This document shows, in pieces, positions 7,892-17,054 of a DNA stretch of 49,412 nucleotides. Location: contig MGAF01000052.1 in NCBI GenBank assembly GCA_001789635.1, positions 12,308 through 61,719 on the forward strand, written 5' to 3'. The DNA is from Candidatus Roizmanbacteria bacterium RIFCSPLOWO2_01_FULL_35_13 (GTDB lineage Bacteria; Patescibacteriota; Microgenomatia; UBA1406; GWC2-37-13). The translations under genes and the position numbers were made by a program. The stretch's first letter is position 1. Each line of letters starts with the position of its first letter. The notes beneath the pieces were generated by a model, which saw only the letters and a list, made by a program, of their open reading frames with translations, was not told the origin of the DNA and did not search any database.

Positions 7892-9466
7892 ATGAAACTC
7901 TTAACACAACACCTGCTATTAATAATATTTCTGACTTTTTATTTCTCTTTTACTGCTTACAAATTTGTTTCTCACCCTACACCTTTTTTCGATTGGGACG
8001 AATCTATAAATGTGCAAGTAGCTAAAGAAATGATCGAACAAAAATCCTTTGTACCGCTCTGGCAAGGCAAAGCCTGGCTTGATAAACCACCGCTTCCCTT
8101 TCTTTTCCTTGGAGTAATAATGAAATTGACTCCTTTTTTACAACCGGAGATATCTCTACGACTTACTTCGTTATTTATATCTATTGTCGCCCTGGTTTTT
8201 ATTTATCTAGTTTTTCTTAAGGCAAGCAATAGACTTATAGCAACATTAACAGTAATAATCACTTCATTCACCCCAATCTTCCTTCAACGTTCACAAATTG
8301 TGAACTTAGACGTGTTTCTGCTTATCGGGTGGCTTGGATATCTGTTATTCGTTCAACATTTTTGGTTAAGTTTATTTTTCCTTACTATTTCTATTCTGAC
8401 CAAATCTCTCATTGGCCTCTACCCTGTCGTGATTCTATTGATTTATTATTTATATCGTTTTTTCATCCTGAAAATTAATAAAAAAATACTGTCAGAACAA
8501 TCTAAAACTCTAATCAATATACAGACGGGGATACGAACGATATTTATTCAGATTAGCCTGTTATCAATATGGTATTTAGTTATGCTATTGGTCTTTAAAG
8601 AGCAGTTTTGGCAACAACACATTGTTGAAACGCACTTCAAGCGAGTGACCGCGTCAATCGAATCGCACTTCGGCCAACGAACCTACTATATCGACCTTAT
8701 TCATGAACAACTTGGATTCTTCTTCTGGCCATCGCTTATCGGACTCGGTTTAGTCATTCTGAGCGCAGCGAAGAATCTAGCGAAGCCAGGTACAGTCCTG
8801 TACCTGGCGAAGCATAAAAACTACGATTGGGTTTTGTATTCGCTTTTTTTAATGCCCTGGTTTGTCTTCCTCAATCTAACCAAAACCAAAATCTTCTGGT
8901 ATCTCTATCCTGCTATTCCCCAGTTCGCCTTTCTTGCCGTTTATCCGTTTCATGTCATTCTGAACGGAGCGAAGCACAGTGAAGAATCTAGCGGCAGTGT
9001 AAAACGCACACTCCGTTCGCTAGATCCTTCGCTTTTTCTCAGAATGACAGTGACACTTTTGATAATTGCCTTTATTTTTCATCAAAACTTTATCAAAACC
9101 AACTTCTTCACTACCTTCTATTCTAAACCCGAAGACTATTACCGCCTGGCACTTTTTGCTAAAGATCGCTGCGATTCGTTAACTTTTCTGGTCGGAAAAG
9201 AAACCCGCGAAGCAACCAAAACTATCGAAAATTTGGGATTAACTATCGCTTCCACTAAACAATGGGGAGATCATCCCTCAATTGTTTACTATTTTGGAAA
9301 ACGTGTAAATTTTTTTTATGACAAAAATCTGTTGGAAGATAAACTACTACAGCTTTTTAAAAATACCTGTTTAGCTATCCGCAATGATGATTTAAATTCA
9401 AGTTGGGAAAATAAGCACTTTACACTAATAAAAAACTTTAATTCATATTATCTCTTTAAACGGTAG
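7892..9466 (+). CDS. ArnT/PMT-like membrane glycosyltransferase
   Basis: 524 residues. FFDWDESINVQVAKEM (D34, D36, E37) followed by GKAWLDKPPLPF is the typical first loop of GT39/GT83 enzymes, in which the acidic pair acts in transfer from a lipid-linked sugar. Two palindromic elements lie within the gene: 8753-8812 (residues about 288-307) and 8954-9048 (about 355-386, giving FHVILNGAKHSEESSGS). Both sit in loops between helices. The extracytoplasmic C-terminal part is hydrophilic. It starts 4 nt after the upstream stop. Confidence 0.8.
   Translation: MKLLTQHLLLIIFLTFYFSFTAYKFVSHPTPFFDWDESINVQVAKEMIEQKSFVPLWQGKAWLDKPPLPFLFLGVIMKLTPFLQPEISLRLTSLFISIVALVFIYLVFLKASNRLIATLTVIITSFTPIFLQRSQIVNLDVFLLIGWLGYLLFVQHFWLSLFFLTISILTKSLIGLYPVVILLIYYLYRFFILKINKKILSEQSKTLINIQTGIRTIFIQISLLSIWYLVMLLVFKEQFWQQHIVETHFKRVTASIESHFGQRTYYIDLIHEQLGFFFWPSLIGLGLVILSAAKNLAKPGTVLYLAKHKNYDWVLYSLFLMPWFVFLNLTKTKIFWYLYPAIPQFAFLAVYPFHVILNGAKHSEESSGSVKRTLRSLDPSLFLRMTVTLLIIAFIFHQNFIKTNFFTTFYSKPEDYYRLALFAKDRCDSLTFLVGKETREATKTIENLGLTIASTKQWGDHPSIVYYFGKRVNFFYDKNLLEDKLLQLFKNTCLAIRNDDLNSSWENKHFTLIKNFNSYYLFKR
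8753..8812. repeat. Palindromic element (partial) inside a GT-C gene
   Basis: It starts GTCATTCTGAGCGCAGCGAA and continues into a CCAGGTACAG...CTGTACCTGG hairpin, but lacks a clear ATGAC right end. The right boundary is approximate. Confidence 0.65.
8954..9048. repeat. Palindromic element inside a GT-C gene
   Basis: 95 bp, GTCATTCTGAACGGAGCGAA to TCTCAGAATGAC, with inner CTAGCG and CGCTAG arms. It is the same type as 1037-1125. Confidence 0.88.
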
Positions 9467-9472
9467 TATAAT
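9467..9472 (+). promoter_or_regulatory. -10 box for gene at 9483
   Basis: TATAAT, 10 nt before the ATG at 9483, placed directly after the stop of the preceding gene. Confidence 0.45.
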
Positions 9473-9482
9473 AATCTAAAAT

Positions 9483-10988
9483 ATGTTTGATATTTTTGGA
9501 ATAATTTCGTGGATTAAAAAAAATATTAGTAGAAAAGATTTGCTATTTATTTTTCTTCTCGTCTTTATTTATTTCTTAACAAGACTATATAATCTTGATC
9601 AGTTTCCTATTTTTTCCGATGAAGGAATTTATATTCACTGGGCCAAGGTAGCCTGGCATGATGCCTCCTGGAGATTTGTTTCACTTACCGATGGTAAACA
9701 ACCCTTACAAACCTGGGGGACTATTCCTTTTCTAAAGCTTTTTCCGGAAAATGCTCTTCTTGCAGGCAGACTATTTTCGGTTGCGACCGGATTGGCAGGA
9801 TTAATTGGAATATTTACACTTCTTTATTATCTGTTCAACAAAAAAACGGCATTAATTGGAAGTTTTATTTATGTTTTTACGCCTTATTTTCTTTTTTACG
9901 ACCGGCTCGCTTTAGTTGATTCAGGAGTAAACGCAGCTTTTATCTGGATATTTTTCCTTTCAGTTCTTCTGGCAAGAACCAGAAGGCTTGACACGGCTTT
10001 ATTATTCGGACTGGCAACAGGTTTCTCGCTTTTGGCCAAATCGTCAGTAAGAATATTCCTTGCACTTTCCACCCTATCCCCCATTCTTTTTTTTGAAAAG
10101 AATGTAAAAAAAATTATTTCTAAAGCAATTAACTACTATTTACTATTTTCAATCTCATCTGTCTTAGCCTTAGTAATTTATAATGTGCAGCGTCTATCAC
10201 CGTTCTTTCATTATGTGGCTCTTAAAAATACTACATTTATTATGACTTTTGACGAGTTTTTGAAAAACCCGTTCGCTAATTTTTGGCACAACATCCAAAT
10301 TATTCCTGAATATACAATTAACGAGTCAGGATTTATTTTAATTATTTTTGCAGCTATCGGTCTTTGGCAATTATTCAAAAAAGATAAAAATCTTTGTTTA
10401 TACTTTGTTTCCTGGATTTTGATTCCTTTCCTTACGATAGCCTTTTTATCTAAAGTTATTTTTCCCAGATATCTGATATTTTTCGGAAGTATTTTTGTAA
10501 TTTTATCAGCTTATTATCTCTCTAATATCAAGAAATACATTATTCCTTCACTATTACTAATAGTCTTTTTTTCCTTATACAATTACACGATTTTATTTGA
10601 CTATGCCATAATTCCCTTTCCCGAGATTGATAGGGGCCAATATGTCGAAGGGGCAACAGTCGGAATAGGTGCCAGGGAAATCGTCGACTTTGCACGGGAA
10701 AAGTCAAAAAATAAAGAAGTAATTCTTCTTGCCGAAGGTAACTTCGGCTTAATCGGTGACGTATTGGATGTATTTACAAAACCGGGTGACAAAATATTTA
10801 TCAAAGGCTACTGGCCTTTGGATGAAAAAGCATTATTTGAAAATCAGAAAGAACTGGATAAAAAACATATCTATGTCGTATTTGCCCAAAAAAAAGACTT
10901 TCCTCAAGAATGGCCTCTTAAATTTATCAGGAAATATGATAAACCCGGTAACAAATCAACCATCTACCTTTTTGAGCTTCTTAAATAA
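9483..10988 (+). CDS. GT39/PMT-like membrane glycosyltransferase
   Basis: 501 residues, polytopic. The first external loop reads FPIFSDEGIYIHWAKVAW (D46, E47), with KQPLQTWGTIPFLKLFP downstream, as in PMT-family proteins. FYDRLALVDSG in the third loop is another family feature. A soluble C-terminal domain of about 115 residues follows the last helix. A separate -10 box precedes it, so it may be transcribed independently of the genes upstream. Its last 33 nt overlap the convergent gene at 10956. There is no inserted repeat. Confidence 0.82.
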   Translation: MFDIFGIISWIKKNISRKDLLFIFLLVFIYFLTRLYNLDQFPIFSDEGIYIHWAKVAWHDASWRFVSLTDGKQPLQTWGTIPFLKLFPENALLAGRLFSVATGLAGLIGIFTLLYYLFNKKTALIGSFIYVFTPYFLFYDRLALVDSGVNAAFIWIFFLSVLLARTRRLDTALLFGLATGFSLLAKSSVRIFLALSTLSPILFFEKNVKKIISKAINYYLLFSISSVLALVIYNVQRLSPFFHYVALKNTTFIMTFDEFLKNPFANFWHNIQIIPEYTINESGFILIIFAAIGLWQLFKKDKNLCLYFVSWILIPFLTIAFLSKVIFPRYLIFFGSIFVILSAYYLSNIKKYIIPSLLLIVFFSLYNYTILFDYAIIPFPEIDRGQYVEGATVGIGAREIVDFAREKSKNKEVILLAEGNFGLIGDVLDVFTKPGDKIFIKGYWPLDEKALFENQKELDKKHIYVVFAQKKDFPQEWPLKFIRKYDKPGNKSTIYLFELLK

Positions 10989-12803
10989 TACCCAACAAGT
11001 AAATACAAAGGCGGATAATGATATAAAATTTGCAGTATTTCGAACAGCTGTATTTTCAAAAGTAAATTTAATAGTTTGTCTACCTATAGGGATGTTAGTT
11101 GTTATTAATCTAAAATCATTATCATCTTTTATTTCAACTTGCTGATTACCTAGATAAGCTTTCCAACCCGGGAAATTATAGGTATTCAATCTAAAAATCA
11201 TAGGCGTTTTTGCATCGACTAAAAACTCTTTGTCTTGAAATTTATTTTTAAGAACCGCTACTCTACCCTGACCTGAAATAATTTCATAAGATTTTTTTGG
11301 CAGATCCTTTTTTTCAATAGCTAATAATGTCGTATTTAATTCCGACTTTTTGGTTTTAACATCTTTTGGCACAAACTCATAAGAAGTTCTGCTAATTCGC
11401 CAGGAAATCTCATCAAAAGAAGTTCTAACTTTGTCATTTGTAAGAATATATCTCTGTGGTTTAAAGTATTTTTGATAGGTAAAAATCGTACCTAAAATCA
11501 ATACGACTGTTACTACAGATGTAATTGACCGCCGTAGCAATATATTCAACCTCGGGTGTTGAATATATTGTTCTAATAACTTAAATAAGAAATAAATACA
11601 ATATCCTCCAATTATTGAAATAAAAATTGCTGAGAAAGTTAAAAATCGCCAGGGGAACTGCAGATACCAAAGATACTTGACTCTGTCCCAGATAAAAGAA
11701 GAATATTCCGTTGTCATAAAGAGACTCAATAATAGAAGAAAGACAATGAAATAAAATAAACTCGTTGTCGTTCTGGGGATCCGCCAGTTGGCGGAGACTC
11801 CAGAATCAGATTCTGGATGCGCCAGGTGCAAGACTGTACCTGGCTTACCAGAATGACGAACATGCGTAAAAAAATAATAAATAAAAGACAAAATTATAGC
11901 TCCAATTGCTAATCCTATATGAATTTTGCCAAGCTGAAATGTCATTCCGTCTGACAATCCTAAGCCAGATCCTCCATATCCCCAGGGAGAATAAATAAAC
12001 TGTTGAGGGTGAATGAAATGAAGTTTATAGCTGGCAAGTTCTCCGGTTAAAATTATATCCGTTAAGGTGAACTTTCTTTCCGCCATTGAGGGGAACCAAA
12101 AAAAAGCCGAAAAACTCAATCCAATCAAACCTCCCAAAAAAGTACATTTAATGAATTCTTTCTTTTTATCCGCCTGAAAAAAATAAAACAGAAAAAAAAG
12201 TCCGATAAAAATTAAGGTGGGTAGGGTAATTAAAGGATGTGTGAGAATTAAAAAAGCCAAAGTTATTCCGAAATAAATCACATTTCTCCAATTCGTCTTA
12301 TAAGACAAATTCTCCAAGACCAAAAAAACAAACGGCAGGACAGCCAGACTGAAAAATTCCGCCAGCGCTCCTCTAACATAGATTAAGACCGCATGATAGA
12401 AAAAATAAGTATATAAAGTAGCGCTTAATAAGGCCGATAATCTGTTGGTAAGTTTTTTCACTAATAAGTACATTCCTATAGCTCCCAGATAAAATCCTGA
12501 AATAAAAACCAACTTAATCGACCAAATCAAAGAAAAACCTAAAATATGAAACAATTCCCCAATATAATAAATCAGCGACGGATAAAAATTAAAGAGCGGA
12601 TAGCCGAAGCCGAAGCCAAGACCGCCGACCCATCTTGGATATAAGTATCCCTGTTTTAATCCCTCGTCTAATAGAAATAACCTTACAATATGTTGGTCGT
12701 CGTGAATGGAAAAATACTGGTTGTTTAAAATTCGGAAGAAGGCAGGAGCTGTTATAATAAAAAGAAGCAACAGATCAACAATAATTAATTTTACCCTATG
12801 CAT
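10956..12803 (-). CDS. YfhO/PTPS-related large membrane protein (putative GT-C)
   Basis: 615 residues. The N-terminal helix is followed by FSIHDDQHIVRLFLL (D35, D36), then YPRWVGGLGFGFGYPLFNFYP. This is the pattern of '6-pyruvoyl-tetrahydropterin synthase-related' membrane proteins, a misleading name for a GT-C-like family of unknown substrate. About 12 membrane segments precede an extracytoplasmic beta-rich tail (about residues 455-595) ending in one helix. Residues about 316-346 (RHSGKPGTVLHLAH...) come from an in-frame element at 11766-11857. Its start overlaps the divergent flippase start (ATGCAT), and a TATAAT lies 6 nt before the ATG. Confidence 0.75.
   Translation of the reverse strand: MHRVKLIIVDLLLLFIITAPAFFRILNNQYFSIHDDQHIVRLFLLDEGLKQGYLYPRWVGGLGFGFGYPLFNFYPSLIYYIGELFHILGFSLIWSIKLVFISGFYLGAIGMYLLVKKLTNRLSALLSATLYTYFFYHAVLIYVRGALAEFFSLAVLPFVFLVLENLSYKTNWRNVIYFGITLAFLILTHPLITLPTLIFIGLFFLFYFFQADKKKEFIKCTFLGGLIGLSFSAFFWFPSMAERKFTLTDIILTGELASYKLHFIHPQQFIYSPWGYGGSGLGLSDGMTFQLGKIHIGLAIGAIILSFIYYFFTHVRHSGKPGTVLHLAHPESDSGVSANWRIPRTTTSLFYFIVFLLLLSLFMTTEYSSFIWDRVKYLWYLQFPWRFLTFSAIFISIIGGYCIYFLFKLLEQYIQHPRLNILLRRSITSVVTVVLILGTIFTYQKYFKPQRYILTNDKVRTSFDEISWRISRTSYEFVPKDVKTKKSELNTTLLAIEKKDLPKKSYEIISGQGRVAVLKNKFQDKEFLVDAKTPMIFRLNTYNFPGWKAYLGNQQVEIKDDNDFRLITTNIPIGRQTIKFTFENTAVRNTANFISLSAFVFTCWVLFKKLKKVDG
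11766..11857. repeat. Palindromic element inside a GT-C-like gene
   Basis: 92 bp, GTCGTTCTGGGGATCCGCCA to GGCTTACCAGAATGAC, with CCAGAATCAGATTCTGG at the centre. The left end has one mismatch to the usual GTCATTC. Confidence 0.85.
12786..12791 (+). promoter_or_regulatory. Possible -10 box for flippase gene
   Basis: TAATTT with 6 nt to the ATG at 12798. It is weaker than the box on the opposite strand. Confidence 0.3.
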
Positions 12804-14216
12804 AACCAGATTATAACAAGTGTAATGAGCCTATTTTTTCAAAGTGGATACTCGGCAGTTTTAGGTTTGATTGCAAATCTTGTCCTTACGGTTCTTCTTT
12901 CTCCCGCTGTTTTTGGAATGTATATAACTGTTTTGTCAATCATCTCTCTGCTTAATTATTTTTCAGATATTGGCCTAGCCGCTTCATTAATTCAAAAAAA
13001 AGAAATTTCCGATGAAGATATTAAGACAACCTTTACTGTTCAACAAATATTAATAACTATTCTGATTACAATAGGTTTTTTCTCAACCTCTTTTATCAAA
13101 AAATTTTACATCCTTCCTACCGAGGGTATTTATCTTTTTTGGGGACTTTTACTGGCTTTTTTTATCTCATCTCTAAAAACAATTCCCTCGATCTTTCTTG
13201 AACGCAAAATTCAATTTCAAAAAATTGTGCAGGTCCAAGTAATCGAAAATACGGTTTTTTACTTATTGTCAATAATATTGGCTATTTTAAATTTTGGCGT
13301 AATGAGTTTCACCTATGCTGTCATCGCGAGAGCAATTGTTGGATTAATCGCAATGTATTCAATTTCTTTTTGGAAACCAACTCTAGGTGTATCAATAAAA
13401 AGTCTGAAGCATCTTCTTTCTTTTGGACTACTTTTCCAGGCCAGTTCTTTTTTAGCCTTGTTTAAGGACGATCTTATTATACTGTTCCTGGGAAAAGTTC
13501 TGGGATTTGAAGCCTTAGGTTACATAGGTTGGGCTAAAAAATGGGCAGAGTCGCCCATTCGAATCATCATGGATAATATTAGCAGGGTGCTTTTCCCGGT
13601 CTTTTCCAGAATCCAGGGTGATAAAGAAAAAATCTCAAGACTACTTGAAAAACTGTTAAACTACCAAACCACACTTCTTGCTCCTACTATGGTCGGACTA
13701 ATACTTTTGATGGAACCGTTAGTAAATATTATTCCACGTTACAATAAATGGTTGCCGGCTTTGCCATTTTTCTATATTTTTTGCTTATCAGCTTTCTTTT
13801 CCTCCTACTCTACCCCATTCATGAACCTTTTTAACGCCCTGGGTAAAGTTAAAATATCATTTTCTTTCATGCTTTTTTGGACAGTAGCAACTTGGCTACT
13901 TACGCCGATTTTTACTCGGATGTTTGGCTTATATGGATTCCCGCTAAATCAACTTATTCTATCTCTTACCTTCGCAATTGTATTGTATATGGCTAAGAAA
14001 GAAGTTAATTTTAGATTCCTACATTCAGTTTATAAACCTTTATTGGCAACAACTCCAATGGGAATTATTACTTTCTTAATTGTTAATTCAATTGTCCCCA
14101 CTTATCCTTTATTGACTTTGATTATCTTGATTTCTGCATTAATTTACTTTATTACTTTGAAATTTATATTTAAACTTGATTTGATAAAAGAAATAAAATC
14201 AATTTTTCTCACATAA
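12798..14216 (+). CDS. MOP-superfamily polysaccharide flippase (Wzx-like)
   Basis: 472 residues with about 14 membrane helices. The N-terminus has FQSGYSAVLGLIANLVLTVLL and, further on, FSDIGLAASLIQKKEIS, the characteristic start of polysaccharide transporter family proteins (PF13440/PF01943). FGLLFQASSFLALFKDDLIILFLGK around residue 205 is another family hallmark. It would flip lipid-linked oligosaccharides made by the cytoplasmic glycosyltransferases here. Its start is shared with the divergent gene in an ATGCAT palindrome, and its 3' end overlaps the convergent protease gene by 8 nt. It is the only flippase in the window. Confidence 0.88.
   Translation: MHNQIITSVMSLFFQSGYSAVLGLIANLVLTVLLSPAVFGMYITVLSIISLLNYFSDIGLAASLIQKKEISDEDIKTTFTVQQILITILITIGFFSTSFIKKFYILPTEGIYLFWGLLLAFFISSLKTIPSIFLERKIQFQKIVQVQVIENTVFYLLSIILAILNFGVMSFTYAVIARAIVGLIAMYSISFWKPTLGVSIKSLKHLLSFGLLFQASSFLALFKDDLIILFLGKVLGFEALGYIGWAKKWAESPIRIIMDNISRVLFPVFSRIQGDKEKISRLLEKLLNYQTTLLAPTMVGLILLMEPLVNIIPRYNKWLPALPFFYIFCLSAFFSSYSTPFMNLFNALGKVKISFSFMLFWTVATWLLTPIFTRMFGLYGFPLNQLILSLTFAIVLYMAKKEVNFRFLHSVYKPLLATTPMGIITFLIVNSIVPTYPLLTLIILISALIYFITLKFIFKLDLIKEIKSIFLT
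12810..12815 (-). promoter_or_regulatory. -10 box for gene starting at 12803
   Basis: TATAAT on the minus strand, 6 nt before the ATG at 12803, lying inside the divergent flippase gene. Confidence 0.5.
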
Positions 14217-16064
14217 CTGCCTTATTATCTTCGGTGTTTATAGCTAAACCTTCACTAATCAAATCATCTAAAAGACCCTTGATAGTTTCGTCCACTTCCT
14301 TCCAAACGCCTATGGAAATTTCATTAATTATCCCCTTATCTCTTCTTCTTAATGCCGATTGAAATATTTCACAAAAAAGTTCTTCATTAAAAACAGCTCT
14401 TTCAAGGTTTTCAGATAGTAGATTCACCTGATGTTTTATAATCTTGAAATATTTCGAATCTTTTACTGTATCGATTAAGGATTTCCAAAACTTCTCTGGT
14501 TCCTTACGTAATACCTCTGCCACAACCATTGGAATTACATTTTTTCTTGTATAGTCCCCCCAGTTTTTTCTAATATCGTAGAATGTTCTTTCAGTCGCTT
14601 CAAATATCGCTACGTTATTTCTGATTTCTTCGAAAATTAATTTTTCAAATGGTGTAATAACTTCATTTCCATTCGATATTTTTTCAAAATAGCTTTTAAA
14701 GCTTGATAGATCATCTGCAGGTTCGCCAAATTCTTTATTGTCTTTGAAAAATCTATAAACTAATCCTTTATCTTTTGAATCAACATCTCTTTTTTCTCTT
14801 TTTTCTATGATGCCATCTACTTGTTCCAATAGTAATCTTACATCGGAAGCGAAAGGAATATAGAACCAGGACGGGTAGTTAGCTATGTAAGCAAAATTAA
14901 GTGTACGAGCTGCTTTTTCTTGTCTTTTCATGCCTTCTGGGAAGTCTAATAATAAAGACTCGTACTTCCCTTGAGGTTTAAAAAAACTCTCAAGATTACT
15001 AAATGGACTAAAAATTCTACAAATTTCATTAATCTTGTTTCTATGTTTTAACGCTAATCTACTATCTGTTAGATAGGGCAATAACCTCATTAGAGCATGA
15101 CCAACTTCATGGTAAACAAATGTAGACATAGTATTAGGATATTGATCAAAAGTTTTTTCATTTAATTCTGAGAAAGAAATGCCAATATTCCGACTAGAAT
15201 CCGTTTTTCCAAATATGTGGCCTTTTGGGTTTTGAAAAATACTAATACTACTAGCCACTCGGTCCAAACGATATTTTCTCAACAATTCTAAAGTTTTTTC
15301 TTCGATCCCATTTATATCTTTAGCATTAATTGCAGTTTGCGCCGGACGATTTTTTAAATTTGGATCAGATTTATAATTCATTACATACTTTTTGCCTTTT
15401 TCAGAACTATACCATGAATTTCCAGCATAAAAATATAGTTCACACCCGTCTAAGATGTTAAAAAGATAATTTTCAGAAGGAAACCAGTGACCTTCAATGT
15501 TTCCAAAAATATCTGTCAAATAGGGATTTTGTATCTCAAATATCTCATCTCCTAAAAATGGATCTTTAAAGCCCTCTTCTTTGGAATAATCTGGACTTTT
15601 AAGCGCGTGATCAAAACCTTCTGGATCATTTCTAAATTTTTCTCCTACTCTCAAAACTGCCCATAAAACGCTAGCAGTATGATAAAAGTCTTCACTAATA
15701 ATATTAAATTCTCCCTGATTTAATTCAGGATTTTTTTTTAATTTATTATAAAGAACAGATATCCTTCTAAGTTCTGTTACTGTTTTATTAACATCTTCAT
15801 ACCAAACTTCATTATCAAAATTTGTTTCTTTGAGTCTATCTTTATAGTCGTCACCAAAATCTAATAAACCACTCCTTACATCAAGTAATAATTTACTATC
15901 AAAACTGTCTATATTTTCAAAAAATCTGTTGTTACGCCACTTTTCTCCTGTTAAGTCTTGTTCTGGGGGGGTGGTTTAAAAGATTTAAATGCTAAAGCGC
16001 CTAAACCTGCGCCGGCAATCTTTAAAAAATCCCTTCGAGAAACTGGAGGTTCACCATTTACCAT
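14209..16064 (-). pseudogene. Tat-signal zinc metalloprotease, frame broken at a C7 tract
   Basis: The ATG at 16064 opens MVNGEPPV then SRRDFLKIAGAGLGALAF, a textbook twin-arginine signal peptide. The frame then ends shortly after a run of seven C (plus-strand G7 at 15965-15971). In the next frame, coding continues from EQDLTGEKWRNN to TAA at 14211-14209, with no other interruption. Adding one C joins the two parts into a 618-residue protein. The mature part has TFVYHEVGHALMRLLP, an HExxH zinc-protease motif (about 15111-15097). The body also opens from a TTG at 15654. It could be phase-variable, a pseudogene or a consensus error. Peptidase family not recognised. TATAAT lies 8 nt before the ATG. 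Confidence 0.75.
15965..15971. repeat. G7/C7 homopolymer at a frame break
   Basis: Seven G on the plus strand lie between the Tat signal peptide and the protease body. Eight would restore the frame. Confidence 0.85.
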
Positions 16065-16072
16065 TTGAGTTC

Positions 16073-16078
16073 ATTATA
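16073..16078 (-). promoter_or_regulatory. -10 box of Tat-metalloprotease gene
   Basis: TATAAT on the minus strand, 8 nt before the ATG at 16064. It supports this ATG, with its signal peptide, as the true start. Confidence 0.5.
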
Positions 16079-16148
16079 ATGGATTTTATCGAACTAAATT
16101 GAAAACATTTAGTTTGATTTATGGATTCTGGATTGATATCATCGGAGT

Positions 16149-17054
16149 ATGAAAATATCAGCAATAATAGTTGTAAAAAACAATCCTCCGCATCTTTTTG
16201 AAACATTGGAATCGATAAGGAATTTTGTTTCGGAAATAATTATCGGTGACATAGATATAGGAAATGACTACAGAAAAAAACTTTTGGAAAATAAAAAAGT
16301 TAGAATTGTTCAGCTCCCTTCTGATATTCCTTTTGCCGATCTGGTAAAAGAAGACCTTAAAAAACAAGCTAAAGGCGAATATATACTTTATCTCGATCCG
16401 GATGAAATTTATCCTTCGGCTACGCTCAGGACAAGCCCCTCATTAACAACTCTAATGGACAAGTACGATATTTTTTACTTTCCCAGAAAAAATATTATTT
16501 TCGGAAAATGGATAGAACACTCCCGCTGGTGGCCCGACTATCAACTTAGGTTGTTCAAAAAAGAATCAGTTATTTGGCCAAGACAGATTCATCCTGTTCC
16601 AAAAACAAGAGGCAAAGAATACAGATTTGAAGCAAAACAAGAAAACGCCATTCTTCATTACAACTACGACAATCTTGACCAATATTTAGAAAAAGCTATT
16701 AGATATGCGAAAAATGAGGCTCAATTGAGGGATAATTATTCACTGACTAATGCTTTGAATGATGCTCGAACCGAATTTATTAGTCGATACTTCGCAGGTA
16801 ATGGTTTTAAAGACGGTATGCATGGATTTGCCCTAGCCATTTTACAGATGTTTTATTATTTTTTGGTCTATTTTTACTTTTGGGAAAGAAAAAAATATCA
16901 AAATAGTGAAATTAATATTCCTGTAACCTATCAAGGGTTTGTTACAAATTTATACTATGAGAGTAGTTTTTGGCATGATTTAAAAATTTTAACTTTCGGG
17001 GTGGAAAAAATTAAATCAAAGTTAAAAAACACATTATTTAAAATGTTGAAATAA
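16149..17054 (+). CDS. Family 2 glycosyltransferase, WaaE/KdtX-like
   Basis: 301 residues. ISAIIVVKNNPPHLFETLES opens a GT-A fold, and YILYLDPDE supplies the DxD-type motif. SRWWPDYQLRLFKK and WPRQIHP are signature segments of the WaaE/KdtX-like GT2 group; HYNYDNLDQYLEKAIRYAKNEA is typical of its C-terminal half. A weak hydrophobic stretch near residue 235 may bind the membrane. Just after DPDE, residues about 89-96 (SATLRTSP) are encoded by a fragment resembling the palindromic repeats. It is coupled to the next gene by a TAATG stop/start overlap. Confidence 0.8.
   Translation: MKISAIIVVKNNPPHLFETLESIRNFVSEIIIGDIDIGNDYRKKLLENKKVRIVQLPSDIPFADLVKEDLKKQAKGEYILYLDPDEIYPSATLRTSPSLTTLMDKYDIFYFPRKNIIFGKWIEHSRWWPDYQLRLFKKESVIWPRQIHPVPKTRGKEYRFEAKQENAILHYNYDNLDQYLEKAIRYAKNEAQLRDNYSLTNALNDARTEFISRYFAGNGFKDGMHGFALAILQMFYYFLVYFYFWERKKYQNSEINIPVTYQGFVTNLYYESSFWHDLKILTFGVEKIKSKLKNTLFKMLK
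16413..16436. repeat. Repeat-derived fragment within GT2 gene
   Basis: It contains CCTTCGGCTACGCTCAGGAC, like the right arm of the GTCATTCTGA-type elements (compare CCTTCGGCTAATCGCCTCAGG at 1101). Only part of an element is present. Confidence 0.5.

Noticed and set aside
10756-11145. 129-codon plus-strand ORF
   Set aside because: It overlaps two well-supported genes in other frames and has no family features.
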